A stretch of DNA of 64,000 nucleotides from JAYZDK01 sp964604165 (GCA_964604165.1 CAZRYF010000018.1:1-64000), one strand, 5' to 3'; numbered from the stretch's first letter, positions 16,915-26,418 are shown. A program made the numbers and translations. The notes: generated by a model not told the origin, from the sequence alone.

Positions 16915-19893
16915 CTACTGCAGAACAAGCAGTCGTTTCTCCACCTGGTCCGCCCGGGGTCCCGTGGGCAAGAGTTGCCTGTACCGGTACCAGGAGTGCA
17001 GGGTCCGCTCGTGCTTGTCCCCAAAGTCCAGGTAGAACAAACCTCGCTCGTAGTGTGCAAGCGCCGTCTCCGGACCCAAGTTCACCGCCAGATCCAGCTC
17101 CAAAGCGGCCTCTTCACCCCGCCCAAGAGACTCCAGGTACCGCCCCCGGGCCACCCGCACCATGGGATCGATGGGCGACCGTTGCATTGCATCCTCCGCC
17201 CATTTCTCCCGCTCCTCCAGATCGACACCGTAGAGAGCCACCTGGGACATGACCCGGCCAGTCAACCCCAGCAGCATGGGGTCCGAACTCTCCGACAGCC
17301 CCGAAAGGGAGCGAACCAGCGCTCCTCCTGCGCCGGGGTCTCCACGGGTCCCGCGCATCAGGCCCACCAGCCAAGCCGGCTCCGGTTCCGCCATACGGTC
17401 CAGAAGCCGCTCCAACAGCGCTGCATCCAGGTCCCCCTCCGCAAGCTGGACCCATCCTTCCATACAATCCAGTCCAGGCTCATCAAAGACCGTCTTTCGT
17501 CCCTCTTGCAGCGCCTCCCGCGCCGCAACGACCCGGTCCTGCTCCAGCAGCACCCGGAGCAAGCCCGAAAGACACCGGGCATCGCTGGGGCGACTGGCGC
17601 GACAAGCCTGGAAGTCAGCGGCTGCGGCCTCTAGCCGGTTCTCCTGGTACCGCTCTACCCCCGAGAGGTACCGGGCATCCGGGTTCTCCGGATCGTGCGC
17701 CAACGCTCTGGTGAGGGAGGCGCGCGCAGTGCCCTCTTCCCCCCGCGCCTCGTACAACGCCGCCAAGTGCAATTCCACGGACCCGGCCAACCTGGGGGCC
17801 AGCTGGCCATGAGACTCCAGGTACCCTTCAAACCGCGAAATCTGCTCTGGAGGCGTAGCGTTGGAGGACAGCGCGTAGATCTCCAACAGCTCCAACTCCG
17901 GATGCCTTGGCTCCAAAGCAGCAGCTGCCTCCAGGCTGAAACGGGTGCACGCCTCATCCCCTGACCGCGTGCAGAGCCTCGCTCGCCAAAGGAGGTTTCG
18001 CATGGATCCAGGCGCCAGGGTCACCGCGCGGCCGGCCAGAGTTCCGGCCAATTCCATACGTCCTGCGACAGCAGCAATACGAGACTCCAGGTAGAGCCGC
18101 TCCGCATCCTCTGGCAACACCAAGAGATCCTGTTCAGCCCGTGGGAGGTCCCCCATGTAGAAAGACCGCCACGCATTCGCCAGCCCAAGCGCCGGCCCAC
18201 CCCCTCCGAGGGAAGCCGCCACCTGCAGTGACTCCGTGGCGGAGGCCAGCCGAAGCTTGCCACCGCTGTACTCGCCCCAGAGGGCCAACTCCACGAGGGC
18301 TCGGGAGACATGGAGCGCAGCCAAAGGGGAGCGCTCTTCGAGAATACCCAGATCAAGCTGGGCCTCCTGCTGCAGGATTTGGGCATATCGGGCATCGTTG
18401 AGAACCGACTGAGCATCCCCCACCACCCGTGCGACCGCTCGCATGGAGATCATGCGACTCCCCCCCAAGACACCGAACCCGCCTACAAGCAAGACCACCA
18501 GGGTCAACCAGACCAGCCTCTGGGTGCCAACAGGATCCAAGTCCGGCGCCCGGGCCAGCACGGTCTCATCCAGGGGCGGCGACGCTTCGGCGGGCAGGTC
18601 GCTCGAGGGGGCTTCCAGCTTTGCGGTCTGCTCCCCGGTCTCGTCTTCCACATCATCCGAATAGAAAGGCTGGGTGATTTCGGCCTTTTCGCGCTTGGGC
18701 CCGATCTGCTGGGGAATGACCTCAATTGGAGACAGAACATCCGCAACACTTGGATCCGTAGGCTCCAGCTCCCGCCGGGTCATCACGACCCGATCCGCAT
18801 CCTCCGTCTCCAACATCATCACGTCCCCGGTGAACTCCAAGTCCCCTGTGGCCTGCATGTCATCCAGGTTGGAGCCCACCCGGCCGGACTCCTCCAGGTC
18901 CAGCGCCGCCAGGGAGAGCCCTCCGGTCAGATCGCCGTGATCCGCAGCATCAGACCCGGCGGACGTCACATCCTGGGTGCTCTCCTTTCGGAAGATGAGC
19001 CGCATAATCCGGGTCTGGTGGGAGCCCGTGTCGTCGTCGCCCTGGGTGTGCTCCTCTGACACCAACCTCTCAGCTAAGCTGGACACGGCTGTAACCTCAG
19101 CGGTGCCTGGATCGGCCGCCTCTTCCTCTAGCCATCGAAACAGAGAGGGGAACGCAGGCCCTTCGGTCTCCACCGGCGGGTCCACCATGTCCACCAACAC
19201 GGGCCCCACGCGGGTCTGGGTCATCGTCTCCCCCCCGCCGTCAAACTCCACCAGCGCAACCCTTGGGAGCAACGACTCCGCCAGAGTCATCAGGTCCACG
19301 TCGTCTTCTTCAAAGCCTCCATCCAGCCCCCACAACAGATCTTCGACCCGTTGCTCCCAAGGCCCCTCCTTCTTCTTCAAGCGCTCCAACACCGCCCGGG
19401 CACGAAGGTGCGACCCCGTGCGCAGGAACCGCTCGGCCAGGTCCACCAGCTGCTCGGGGTTTCCTTCCCGTTCCACGTCCCGGGCATCCGTGGGAGGCTC
19501 CATGGCCGGCGCATCGGTGCGCTCCAACAAGCGCAAGAGGGCAGGCGTCTCCGGGTGAGCCTCCAGAGCGCCTTCCAGGTGTCTCCTCGCACGGGCAGGC
19601 CACCCGCGCTGCAGATACATCTCGGCCTGAAGAGCCGAGTGTTCCACGGTCTCCCCCAGGACCTCCTCGCACTCCCGCATGCGGACCCAGGCCCTATCCA
19701 CCAGCCCAAAGTCCAGAAGGGTGCCCGCTTCCAAAAGGGCCACCTTTGGGGGCAATCGCCCAAGCACACTCCAACACTCAGCCAGCCGAATCAGGGCCCG
19801 CTGCTCTCCCGCCCGATCCAGGGCGAAACAGAGACGCTCCAACATGGCGGCCTGGACGGGCCGTACCGATCCACCGGGTTCGCGGATGCCCAT
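16915..19893 (-). CDS. Large TPR protein with one central membrane helix
   Basis: 992 aa in three parts. Residues 1-170 are TPR-like helices. Residues 170-455 are an acidic, low-complexity linker rich in Asp/Glu/Thr. One membrane helix follows at 458-476 (LVWLTLVVLLVGGFGVLGG), then a C-terminal TPR array of ~500 residues (units such as NPDARYLSGVERYQENRLEAA). Topology without a signal peptide puts the C-terminal array in the periplasm and the N-terminal part in the cytoplasm. Such proteins usually scaffold envelope machines. No enzyme motif. It follows etfA by 37 bp on the same strand but has no evident functional link to it. Confidence 0.75.
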   Translation of the reverse strand: MGIREPGGSVRPVQAAMLERLCFALDRAGEQRALIRLAECWSVLGRLPPKVALLEAGTLLDFGLVDRAWVRMRECEEVLGETVEHSALQAEMYLQRGWPARARRHLEGALEAHPETPALLRLLERTDAPAMEPPTDARDVEREGNPEQLVDLAERFLRTGSHLRARAVLERLKKKEGPWEQRVEDLLWGLDGGFEEDDVDLMTLAESLLPRVALVEFDGGGETMTQTRVGPVLVDMVDPPVETEGPAFPSLFRWLEEEAADPGTAEVTAVSSLAERLVSEEHTQGDDDTGSHQTRIMRLIFRKESTQDVTSAGSDAADHGDLTGGLSLAALDLEESGRVGSNLDDMQATGDLEFTGDVMMLETEDADRVVMTRRELEPTDPSVADVLSPIEVIPQQIGPKREKAEITQPFYSDDVEDETGEQTAKLEAPSSDLPAEASPPLDETVLARAPDLDPVGTQRLVWLTLVVLLVGGFGVLGGSRMISMRAVARVVGDAQSVLNDARYAQILQQEAQLDLGILEERSPLAALHVSRALVELALWGEYSGGKLRLASATESLQVAASLGGGGPALGLANAWRSFYMGDLPRAEQDLLVLPEDAERLYLESRIAAVAGRMELAGTLAGRAVTLAPGSMRNLLWRARLCTRSGDEACTRFSLEAAAALEPRHPELELLEIYALSSNATPPEQISRFEGYLESHGQLAPRLAGSVELHLAALYEARGEEGTARASLTRALAHDPENPDARYLSGVERYQENRLEAAAADFQACRASRPSDARCLSGLLRVLLEQDRVVAAREALQEGRKTVFDEPGLDCMEGWVQLAEGDLDAALLERLLDRMAEPEPAWLVGLMRGTRGDPGAGGALVRSLSGLSESSDPMLLGLTGRVMSQVALYGVDLEEREKWAEDAMQRSPIDPMVRVARGRYLESLGRGEEAALELDLAVNLGPETALAHYERGLFYLDFGDKHERTLHSWYRYRQLLPTGPRADQVEKRLLVLQ

Positions 19894-19930
19894 TGCCGAA
19901 ACGATATCACCGGAGCGCCCCGCGAGGGGA

Positions 19931-20905
19931 TCAGGTCATCGCGGTCTTGAACGCCTCGGTCAGGGCCGGGCAGATCTCAAAGAGATCGTCCACAATCCCG
20001 TAGGTGGCAAACTGGAAGATAGGCGCATCCGGGTCCTTGTTGATCGCGACGATCACCTTGGAGGTCCGCATGCCAGCCAGGTGCTGAATGGCGCCTGAAA
20101 TCCCGCAGGCAATGTACAGGGAGGGGTTGACCACCTTTCCAGTCTGCCCGACCTGCCAGGAGTGCGGGGCATAGCCCGCATCCACCGCGGCACGGGAGGC
20201 GCCCGGCGTGGCAGAAATCGATGCAGCCAAAGGCACGATAACCGCCTCGAATTCATCGGACCCCTTGAGGGAGCGACCTCCTGAGACAATTCGATCCGCT
20301 TCGGTGAGGTCCACCACGGTGGAGGCGCTTTCCACCACCTGGGTGACCCGAGAGCGGCCATCCTCTCCATCGGACGCCACTTCCAGGGCGACCGTCTCGG
20401 CCGACCCACCTGTGGAGGCAGGGACAGGAAAAGAGTTCGGGCGCACCGTGAAGAGGCCGACTTCCGATCGGGCGCGACACTTCACAAAGGCCTTCCCGGC
20501 GTAGATGGGACGGTCCCCCACCAGGATGCCGCCCTCGACGCCAAGATCGGTCACTTCGGTGATCATGCCGGCGGAGAGCCGGGCCGCCAGGCGGGGAAAC
20601 AGATCCCGCCCTGCCTGGGAGGCCGCCGCAAGCACCGCTGCAGGACTGGCCTGTGCCACCGCGGCCGCCAGGGCTCTCACCCACGCGCCGGTGTTGTGCT
20701 GTTGGAAGGCGTCACCGGACACGGTGTAGACCCGGGCAGCCCCGTAGCCCCCCAGGACCGCGCCATCGGCATCGCCGATGACCACTGCGGACACCTCTCC
20801 CCCGGTGGCTCCAGCCAGCTCGCTGGCCTTGGCCAACAGCTCGAAGGACGTCTTCTTGAAGTCGCCGTTCTCATGCTCACAAAAAACAAGAATTCCAGTT
20901 CCCAT
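19931..20905 (-). CDS. etfA: Electron transfer flavoprotein alpha subunit
   Basis: 324 aa. With EtfB forms the FAD-containing ETF that takes electrons from acyl-CoA dehydrogenases. The C-terminal FAD domain signature is complete: GQTGKVVNPSLYIACGISG, QHLAGMRTSKVIVAINKDPD and APIFQFATYGIVDDLFE. The N-terminal domain is of the usual ETF fold. The ATG follows GGAG by 7 nt, 9 nt after the etfB stop, so they are cotranscribed. Confidence 0.97.
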   Translation of the reverse strand: MGTGILVFCEHENGDFKKTSFELLAKASELAGATGGEVSAVVIGDADGAVLGGYGAARVYTVSGDAFQQHNTGAWVRALAAAVAQASPAAVLAAASQAGRDLFPRLAARLSAGMITEVTDLGVEGGILVGDRPIYAGKAFVKCRARSEVGLFTVRPNSFPVPASTGGSAETVALEVASDGEDGRSRVTQVVESASTVVDLTEADRIVSGGRSLKGSDEFEAVIVPLAASISATPGASRAAVDAGYAPHSWQVGQTGKVVNPSLYIACGISGAIQHLAGMRTSKVIVAINKDPDAPIFQFATYGIVDDLFEICPALTEAFKTAMT

Positions 20906-20914
20906 GGTGGTCTC

Positions 20915-21709
20915 CTACAGAACCTTGGCTTCTTCGCGAAGGAGACGAACCAGCTCGTCCACCTTCTGTTGTGTGGTTTCTCCGTCGATGATGCGACCGG
21001 AGGGACGCGCCGGCGGGAGGGTCATGCCCAGTTCTTCCACCACAGCGCCCGCGGCACCGACAGTGGAAGCGTCCAAGCCCAGATCCGCTGCACCCCAGAC
21101 ATGGATGGTCTTTCTCTTCGCCATCATGATCCCCTTGAGAGACGCAAAGCGGGGGGTGTTGATGCCCTTGTCGCAAGAGAGCACCGCCGGCAGCGATGCT
21201 TCCATCACGAACTTGTTGCCGCCGCCGGCTGCACGCTCGGCCGTCACGGTTTCCCCTTCCAGCGTGAGGCTGCTGATGTCCGTGACCTGGGGCCATCCCA
21301 ACAGCTCGGCCATCATGGCTGGGAGTTGCGAGCTGTCATGGTCGACAGCCTGCTTTCCACACAGCACGAGGCCGATCTCCGCTTTGCCAGCAGCGGCAGC
21401 CAAAACCCGCGCTGCCCCAAGTGCATCCGACCCCGCAAAAGCCGGATCGTCCAGGCGCACGGCTGAATCAGCACCCCGGGCGAGGCCGTCCTTGATCCGG
21501 GCCTCAGCGGGGGCTCCCCCAAAGGTCAGGAGGATGACTTCGGTGGCCTTCCCCTGCTCTTTGAGCTGAAGCGCTGCTTCCAGCGCGAATTCGTCGTAGG
21601 GATTGACCTCCCACTTGATCTCGTCTTGCACGATGCCGTTGGCGTCCGCATTGATCTTGATGCGGGAATCCGTGGCTGGCACCTGCTTCAGGCAGACTCC
21701 AATTTTCAC
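20915..21709 (-). CDS. etfB: Electron transfer flavoprotein beta subunit
   Basis: 264 aa. Starts VKIGVCLKQVPATDSRI with GTG, preceded by AAGGAG. The ETF-beta signature is present (INTPRFASLKGIMMAKRK), as is the AMP-site region near CGKQAVDHDSSQ. Its start overlaps the tetR stop in a GTGA junction, so regulator and ETF genes are translated together. No acyl-CoA dehydrogenase or ETF-quinone oxidoreductase lies in the window. Confidence 0.97.
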   Translation of the reverse strand: MKIGVCLKQVPATDSRIKINADANGIVQDEIKWEVNPYDEFALEAALQLKEQGKATEVILLTFGGAPAEARIKDGLARGADSAVRLDDPAFAGSDALGAARVLAAAAGKAEIGLVLCGKQAVDHDSSQLPAMMAELLGWPQVTDISSLTLEGETVTAERAAGGGNKFVMEASLPAVLSCDKGINTPRFASLKGIMMAKRKTIHVWGAADLGLDASTVGAAGAVVEELGMTLPPARPSGRIIDGETTQQKVDELVRLLREEAKVL

Positions 21710-22329
21710 GATGTCTCCTTGGAAGTGGGGGATGTTGAAAGCCCCCGGATAAATACACCCGCCACCTGGTCGGCAGCGACGTCAAGCTCAATTTTTCGTC
21801 CTTTGGCGAGCACCCACTGGGTGCCAAGCTCGTCCAGGGCGCCAAAGAAACTCCACATCTGCAGAAAGGGGTCCACGTCCTTTCGAACCAGTCCGTTGGC
21901 CTGGCCCTGGCGCATGGCTTCTGCAAAAACACCGATATAGGCCCACAGCTTTTCAGGCCGGTAGTCCTTCAGAAACTTGTTGGATCCCCGAAGCTGCACT
22001 TGGAGAACCTCTGCCTCCGCCGGGTTGTCCCGCACTTGTCGCAGGTGAAAACGGGCGAAGACCCGAATGCGCTCCAGGGGATCTGACACGCCCTCGAGCG
22101 CCGACTGCAGACCCGACAACAGCGTGTCCATGCTGTCCTCGAAGATGCAGATCAGGAGATCTTCCTTGTTTCGAAAGTACAGGTAGATGGTGCCGTCTGC
22201 GACCCCGGCCTTCTCAGCCACATCGCTCACCCGGGCCTGGTGAAACCCTCTCTCCGCGAAGACCTGCACAGCAGCACGCAAGATGATGCGTCGCTTGTCC
22301 CCCTTTCGGGATGCCTCCTGCAGCGCCAT
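21706..22329 (-). CDS. TetR-family regulator preceding etfBA
   Basis: About 207 aa from ATG 22329 (GAGGGG, 4-nt spacer); a GTG at 22383 in frame is a weaker start. The N-terminal helix-turn-helix is classic TetR: RIILRAAVQVFAERGFHQAR, VSDVAEKAGVADGTIYLYF. The C-terminal ligand domain resembles the FadR-type TetR proteins of fatty-acid metabolism (TLLSGLQSALEGVSDPLERI). Being first in an overlapping unit with etfBA, it probably controls fatty-acid oxidation and itself in response to acyl-CoA (inference). A perfect GCCCAGG-N7-CCTGGGC palindrome lies 40 bp upstream. Confidence 0.88.
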   Translation of the reverse strand: MALQEASRKGDKRRIILRAAVQVFAERGFHQARVSDVAEKAGVADGTIYLYFRNKEDLLICIFEDSMDTLLSGLQSALEGVSDPLERIRVFARFHLRQVRDNPAEAEVLQVQLRGSNKFLKDYRPEKLWAYIGVFAEAMRQGQANGLVRKDVDPFLQMWSFFGALDELGTQWVLAKGRKIELDVAADQVAGVFIRGLSTSPTSKETS

Positions 22330-22368
22330 GAAGCCCCTCGTACTGCCTGGTTTGGACGCATTCAGGTA

Positions 22369-22389
22369 GCCCAGGCGATCCACCTGGGC
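22369..22389. promoter_or_regulatory. Perfect inverted repeat before tetR-etfBA
   Basis: GCCCAGG (22369-22375), 7-nt spacer, CCTGGGC (22383-22389), between the transaldolase stop and the tetR start. It could be the TetR operator or a GC hairpin ending the upstream unit; the lack of a T-run on the minus strand favours an operator. Confidence 0.4.
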
Positions 22390-22405
22390 AAACCCGCTCC
22401 GGGCC

Positions 22406-23101
22406 CTACCGCCCGTTTCGTTCCAACCAGCGGGTGACCTGTCCCACGATGTCCGGGTCCGGGACGCTCTCCCAGTCCCGGGTGAACTTCTCGTTCCCGC
22501 TGTCGGTCAAGGGGTGGTTGAACAGCTTCTTGAGCACCCCGTACGGCACCGTCGCCACGTCGGCACCGGCTTGGGCCGCCTGCACCAGGTGCAGAGGATG
22601 GCGAATGGAGGCAGCCAGCACCTGGGTCCCAAGGGCCGGGTAATTGGCATAGATCTCGACAATCTCCTCGATGAGGTCAATGCCGTCTCCCGAAATGTCG
22701 TCGACTCTGCCCACAAAGGGAGAGACAAAGGTAGCCCCTGCCTTGGCGGCGACGAGGGCCTGAGCCGACTGAAAGCAGAGAGTGACATTGGTTCGAATGC
22801 CTTCGTCCGTGAACACCTTGGTGGCCTTGATGCCCTCCTCGTTCAACGGGACCTTGATGACCACGTTGTCGTGCACGCGGGCCAGAAGACGGCCCTGCTC
22901 CAGCATTCCCTCGGCGGTTTCGTGGACCGTCTCCGCCGAAATCGGGCCATCCACAAGGGTGCAAATTTCCGCAATGGTGTCGACGAAGTCGCCGCCTTCC
23001 TTGGCGATCAGGGAGGGATTGGTGGTCACGCCATCGATGATGCCCCAAGAGGCGGCTTCACGAATGTGGTCGAGGTTCGCGGTATCGATGAAGAACTTCA
23101 T
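22406..23101 (-). CDS. tal: Short-form transaldolase (TalC/MipB type)
   Basis: 231 aa from ATG 23101 (GGAG, 5-nt spacer). Moves dihydroxyacetone units in the pentose phosphate pathway, or acts as fructose-6-phosphate aldolase. The start MKFFIDTANLDHIREA and WGIIDGVTTNPSLIAKEG are diagnostic; the Schiff-base Lys is in VIKVPLNEEG, and the phosphate site includes the C-terminal SGNEKFTRDW. Its first 44 bp overlap the end of folK in another frame. Confidence 0.95.
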   Translation of the reverse strand: MKFFIDTANLDHIREAASWGIIDGVTTNPSLIAKEGGDFVDTIAEICTLVDGPISAETVHETAEGMLEQGRLLARVHDNVVIKVPLNEEGIKATKVFTDEGIRTNVTLCFQSAQALVAAKAGATFVSPFVGRVDDISGDGIDLIEEIVEIYANYPALGTQVLAASIRHPLHLVQAAQAGADVATVPYGVLKKLFNHPLTDSGNEKFTRDWESVPDPDIVGQVTRWLERNGR

Positions 23102-23675
23102 GGGCGCTCCGGTGGGTACGCCGGGGGCCGTCCGACGGGGGCCTGGGATACCCCGAGAACCCCCCGGGGGCAAGCACCCCCACCGCTGCGATGGGCCCCT
23201 GCGCACAGACGGCCTCCCGGTAGAGGCGTCCGCTCTCTGGATGGCGGGCCATCGGCAGAAGGTCCAAGAGGGGCGCCAAGGCGAAAGGGCGGGAGAGAAG
23301 GCCGGGATGAGGGACTGTCAGGGACTCCCCAGCGCAGTGGTGCCCCTCGATCCACAGGATGTCCAGGTCGATGGTGCGATCCCCCCATCGCTGGCCGGCT
23401 CGGCGCCCCAGTCTCCTCTCGATGCCCTTGCACACGTCCAAGAGATCCGTGGGAGAACCTTCCATTCGCACCTGCGCGGCCCCATTCATAAACGCCCCTT
23501 TGGCCACCCCCCCCATGGGAGGGGACATGTAGAGCCGGCTCGTGCCCAGCACCTGCACCCCCGGCGTGGCCCGAAGTGATGCCACCGCCAAGCCCAACAT
23601 TTTCTCCCGGTGGCCCAGACTGCTTCCGAGCCCCACCACCGCGCAAATCGACTCACCCGCCCGCTGCGTTGTCAC
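23058..23675 (-). CDS. folK: Dihydropteridine pyrophosphokinase
   Basis: 205 aa. Transfers pyrophosphate from ATP to hydroxymethyl-dihydropterin in folate synthesis. Family motifs: GLGSSLGHREKML at the start, and RWGDRTIDLDILW, the Mg/ATP site. The last ~45 residues (after FALAPLLDLLP and the closing helix) are not typical; they read into the start of the transaldolase gene and may be a non-functional tail. Overlaps the upstream TPR gene by 4 bp, so it belongs to the same transcript. Confidence 0.93.
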   Translation of the reverse strand: MTTQRAGESICAVVGLGSSLGHREKMLGLAVASLRATPGVQVLGTSRLYMSPPMGGVAKGAFMNGAAQVRMEGSPTDLLDVCKGIERRLGRRAGQRWGDRTIDLDILWIEGHHCAGESLTVPHPGLLSRPFALAPLLDLLPMARHPESGRLYREAVCAQGPIAAVGVLAPGGFSGYPRPPSDGPRRTHRSAHEVLHRYREPRPHS

Positions 23676-24559
23676 AGGTCCATGAACTCCAACAGACCCC
23701 GCTCATAACGGAGAGCATGCGCGGCTTCGGTCTTTGCTGCCACAGAAGACCGAACGATTCCGTCCATGTCGATGACCCAGCGCCCCCCAAGGGGATCTGC
23801 CGGGAGGGACTCCAGAAGCCCGGCCCCCACCAACATCTGTAGGTCCTCCAGCACCTGTCCCGACCCCTCTTCCCAGGCCGTCCTGGCCCGCTCGATCTCC
23901 TCAGACCGCAGGGCGTGAAGCTCGTTGGCCAGGTGCCGCGCGAGACTCTCTCGCAGCTCCGGGTCGTCCGTCTGCTCCAACTCTTCCTTCAGGAATCGAA
24001 TGGCCACCTTTCGCTGAGAGGTCTTGACCACGAATGCCCGGGCAGCACCCTTGTACCAACCCGGCGCCCCGGGCCTCTCGGCAGCCTCCTTGATCAAGTC
24101 GTAGGCTCGCTGGGGATCATCCAGGTAGAGGTAGTAGTTCATGCCCGCGGAGAACAAGAGAAAGTGATCCTCCGGCAGCTGCTCAGCGCCTCGAAGAAAA
24201 ATCTCTGTGGACTGCTCATAGGCCTCGGTCACCTTGAGCATCAAGCCGCCATAGGTGTAGAGGGTGCGCCAGGTCGGATCCAGCTCCGACACCGCCAGCA
24301 GCATGCGGGCCAGCCACTCTTGCCAAAGCGGAGACGGGTCTTCCCCCCACCGGGTGCCAAAGGTCAGCACGGAGCGCAACCACAGCAGATCTGCCACGTG
24401 CACACGCCAACCCAGACTGGCCACGGACAGGGCCTGTCCCGAAGGGATGAACATCAGCTCCACCTCTGCATCCACGTCCTTCCGCACCGAGTCTGCCGCC
24501 CGCTGACCTGTGTGGGCCAACAAGGCGCCTCCAAGGACCAGGGGAACGAGGAGCTTCAC
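23672..24559 (-). CDS. Exported or membrane-anchored TPR-like protein
   Basis: 295 aa with a signal or anchor at residues 1-18 (LLVPLVLGGALLAHTG). The rest is helical with TPR-like units (ELDPTWRTLYTYGGLMLKV; EDHFLLFSAGMNYYLYLDDP). No enzyme motif. Its start overlaps the upstream TMTC-like gene by 4 bp and its stop overlaps folK by 4 bp, so it is tightly coupled. A role together with the membrane glycosyltransferase is plausible but not shown. Confidence 0.72.
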   Translation of the reverse strand: MKLLVPLVLGGALLAHTGQRAADSVRKDVDAEVELMFIPSGQALSVASLGWRVHVADLLWLRSVLTFGTRWGEDPSPLWQEWLARMLLAVSELDPTWRTLYTYGGLMLKVTEAYEQSTEIFLRGAEQLPEDHFLLFSAGMNYYLYLDDPQRAYDLIKEAAERPGAPGWYKGAARAFVVKTSQRKVAIRFLKEELEQTDDPELRESLARHLANELHALRSEEIERARTAWEEGSGQVLEDLQMLVGAGLLESLPADPLGGRWVIDMDGIVRSSVAAKTEAAHALRYERGLLEFMDL

Positions 24560-26346
24560 GGCGCCGGCTCCGTCTTTCCAGGCGGGAATTGCACCTGCAT
24601 GCCCCCTGCCGCCAAGAGCGCCTGTACCTGGTCCTGCACCACCCCGGGATCCAGGTCTGAGCGAGCAAGAAGGGCTTCGTAGTCCGACGGTTCTCCACGG
24701 AGCAGCCCCACCGCCGCCCGCACGAGGGCCAGGCGTCCGGCGTCATCTTCTTCGGCCCCTTCCACCACGCTGGCGGCCTCTCCCCACGCACCGTTCTGCG
24801 CCAGGAGGGAAGCAAAGATGGCCACCCGCTCGTTGGTGGCGGCGCAGCCTTGTTGCTGGGCAAGGCGGGCGTGGGCCAAGGCCATTCGCTGGTCACCGAC
24901 TCGGAGGGGAGAGAGCATTGCGAGCGTGCAGACATCATAGAACACAGGGTCGGCCCGAAGCGCCTCCGCAAAGTGTTGACCAGCCTGCAGAGCCATCGTG
25001 CGTTCCCCCTCCTTGTGGGTCTTGGCCAACGCGACATCCCCCCGCTCCGCGGCCTCCTCCGCTGCCTGTCGGTACAGACCGGAACGACGGTTCAGCTCGT
25101 GTCCCACCCCCGCATGTACGAAACCAGACGGGGTGTCACGCAGGGCGGCCTCCCAGAGGGACAGGCTGTTCTGCCAATCCGGCAGCCGCTGCTGAAGCAC
25201 CCACATGGACCCCAGGGCCGTCGCCAACAGCACCCATGCGGTCTCCTCGCGGCGCGGCACCGCCGCTGCCACTGCCAAGGCGATGCCCGCCAGAGGAAGG
25301 TACAGGTACCGCTCTCCCAAGAGGCCTTTTCCTGCAAGGGCCAGCACCGCGGGCGCCAGCGCCAGGCCGGCAAAGAAGAGCCCCACCCCGGCGAGGCGCC
25401 CCCCAAAGCGCAGGGTGGCCACACATCCGAGGACCAGAACAGAACCCCCCAACACCAGCGTCGCACCGGGCTCCTGCAGGTACTCCAGGGCCCGGCCCAC
25501 GCTCAAGGGCCAGGGCCACACCAGGAGTTTTCCGGACAGAGCCGCCACCTCGTGTCCCCGCTCCGCAAGCAGGTTCCACCCGGCCGGGTCCGGCAGATCC
25601 CGCACCCGCACCCCTGCCATGCTGCGCAGGGTAGCCCAGACCCCCAAGGCGCCGCCGGCAGCCGCATACCGATGCCAGGCCCCGATGCGTCCCCACCGGG
25701 CCAGGTCCAACCCCAGGAGCAGAAAGATCCCGAAGACGCCGCTTTCCTTGGAGAGGAGACCTGACAGGAGGAGCAGCCCCCCCAACACCAGCCTGCGTGG
25801 GCCTACCCGCTCCGGAAGCAGAACCCCCACCCCAAGAAAGAGAAAAGCTGCCGCCATGGGGTCGTTGCGGGCCGCGATCCAGGCCACCGCCTCCGACTGC
25901 AACGGATGCAGCGCAAAGACCGTCGCCCCCACCAGGGCGCGAGCGCCATCCATCAAAACGGCGAGCAGTCGCCACAGACCCCAGACCGCCAAGAGATGCC
26001 AGCAAAGGGAGTGCAGGTGGTGGCCCGTTCCCGAGCCTTCCCACAGCAGTCGATCCAGCGCGAGACTCAACAGCATGAACGGCCGGTAGTACCCGGACGT
26101 TTCCCCAGCGCCTGCCCAGAAGTCTCCCCCAAAGAAGTGGCCAATGCCAGCGAGACTCCCGGTGTGCTGGTTTCCCAGCACCAGGGGGATGTCGTCCCAC
26201 ACAAACCCGGCAAACGCCAGGGCGCCGTAGGCCGCTGCCGTGATCACCAGGAGGGCCAGAAGACCCCGGCTGTCCTCAATCCATTCGCGCAAGCGTCCAT
26301 CCGATTCAATCGGAATCCTACCCCGAAGCAAAGCGGGCGCTGCCAA
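24556..26346 (-). CDS. TMTC/GT39-like membrane glycosyltransferase with C-terminal TPR region
   Basis: Up to 596 aa. Ten or so membrane helices over residues 30-380, then a soluble helical TPR-like tail. The first loop has the acidic FVWDD motif of GT-C enzymes, and the HLHSLCWHLLAV, FALHPLQSEAVAWIAARND and LLLSGLLSKESG segments match the TMTC and bacterial relatives. Expected reaction: sugar transfer from a polyprenyl-phosphate donor to proteins or lipids. The first usable codon is a TTG at 26346 without a clear ribosome-binding site; a TTG at 26292 is an alternative, and a true start may be hidden by the nearby N run at 26384. Confidence 0.8.
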   Translation of the reverse strand: MAAPALLRGRIPIESDGRLREWIEDSRGLLALLVITAAAYGALAFAGFVWDDIPLVLGNQHTGSLAGIGHFFGGDFWAGAGETSGYYRPFMLLSLALDRLLWEGSGTGHHLHSLCWHLLAVWGLWRLLAVLMDGARALVGATVFALHPLQSEAVAWIAARNDPMAAAFLFLGVGVLLPERVGPRRLVLGGLLLLSGLLSKESGVFGIFLLLGLDLARWGRIGAWHRYAAAGGALGVWATLRSMAGVRVRDLPDPAGWNLLAERGHEVAALSGKLLVWPWPLSVGRALEYLQEPGATLVLGGSVLVLGCVATLRFGGRLAGVGLFFAGLALAPAVLALAGKGLLGERYLYLPLAGIALAVAAAVPRREETAWVLLATALGSMWVLQQRLPDWQNSLSLWEAALRDTPSGFVHAGVGHELNRRSGLYRQAAEEAAERGDVALAKTHKEGERTMALQAGQHFAEALRADPVFYDVCTLAMLSPLRVGDQRMALAHARLAQQQGCAATNERVAIFASLLAQNGAWGEAASVVEGAEEDDAGRLALVRAAVGLLRGEPSDYEALLARSDLDPGVVQDQVQALLAAGGMQVQFPPGKTEPAP

Positions 26347-26383
26347 GGCACGGGCACAGCACCCAGAAGTTTTCGTCGCAGTC

Positions 26384-26393
26384 NNNNNNNNNN
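26384..26393. other. Assembly gap of 10 N
   Basis: Ten undetermined bases in the space between the pilA stop and the TMTC-like gene (26347-26418). The true size is unknown. A pilA terminator and the upstream end of the next gene could be hidden here. Confidence 0.98.
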
Positions 26394-26418
26394 CCCCCGC
26401 TGCTCAAAAGGTCGGAAC

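Noticed and set aside
22329..22383. GTG start of the TetR gene at 22383
   Set aside because: It would place the palindrome inside the coding region, and ATG 22329 has a proper GAGGGG site.
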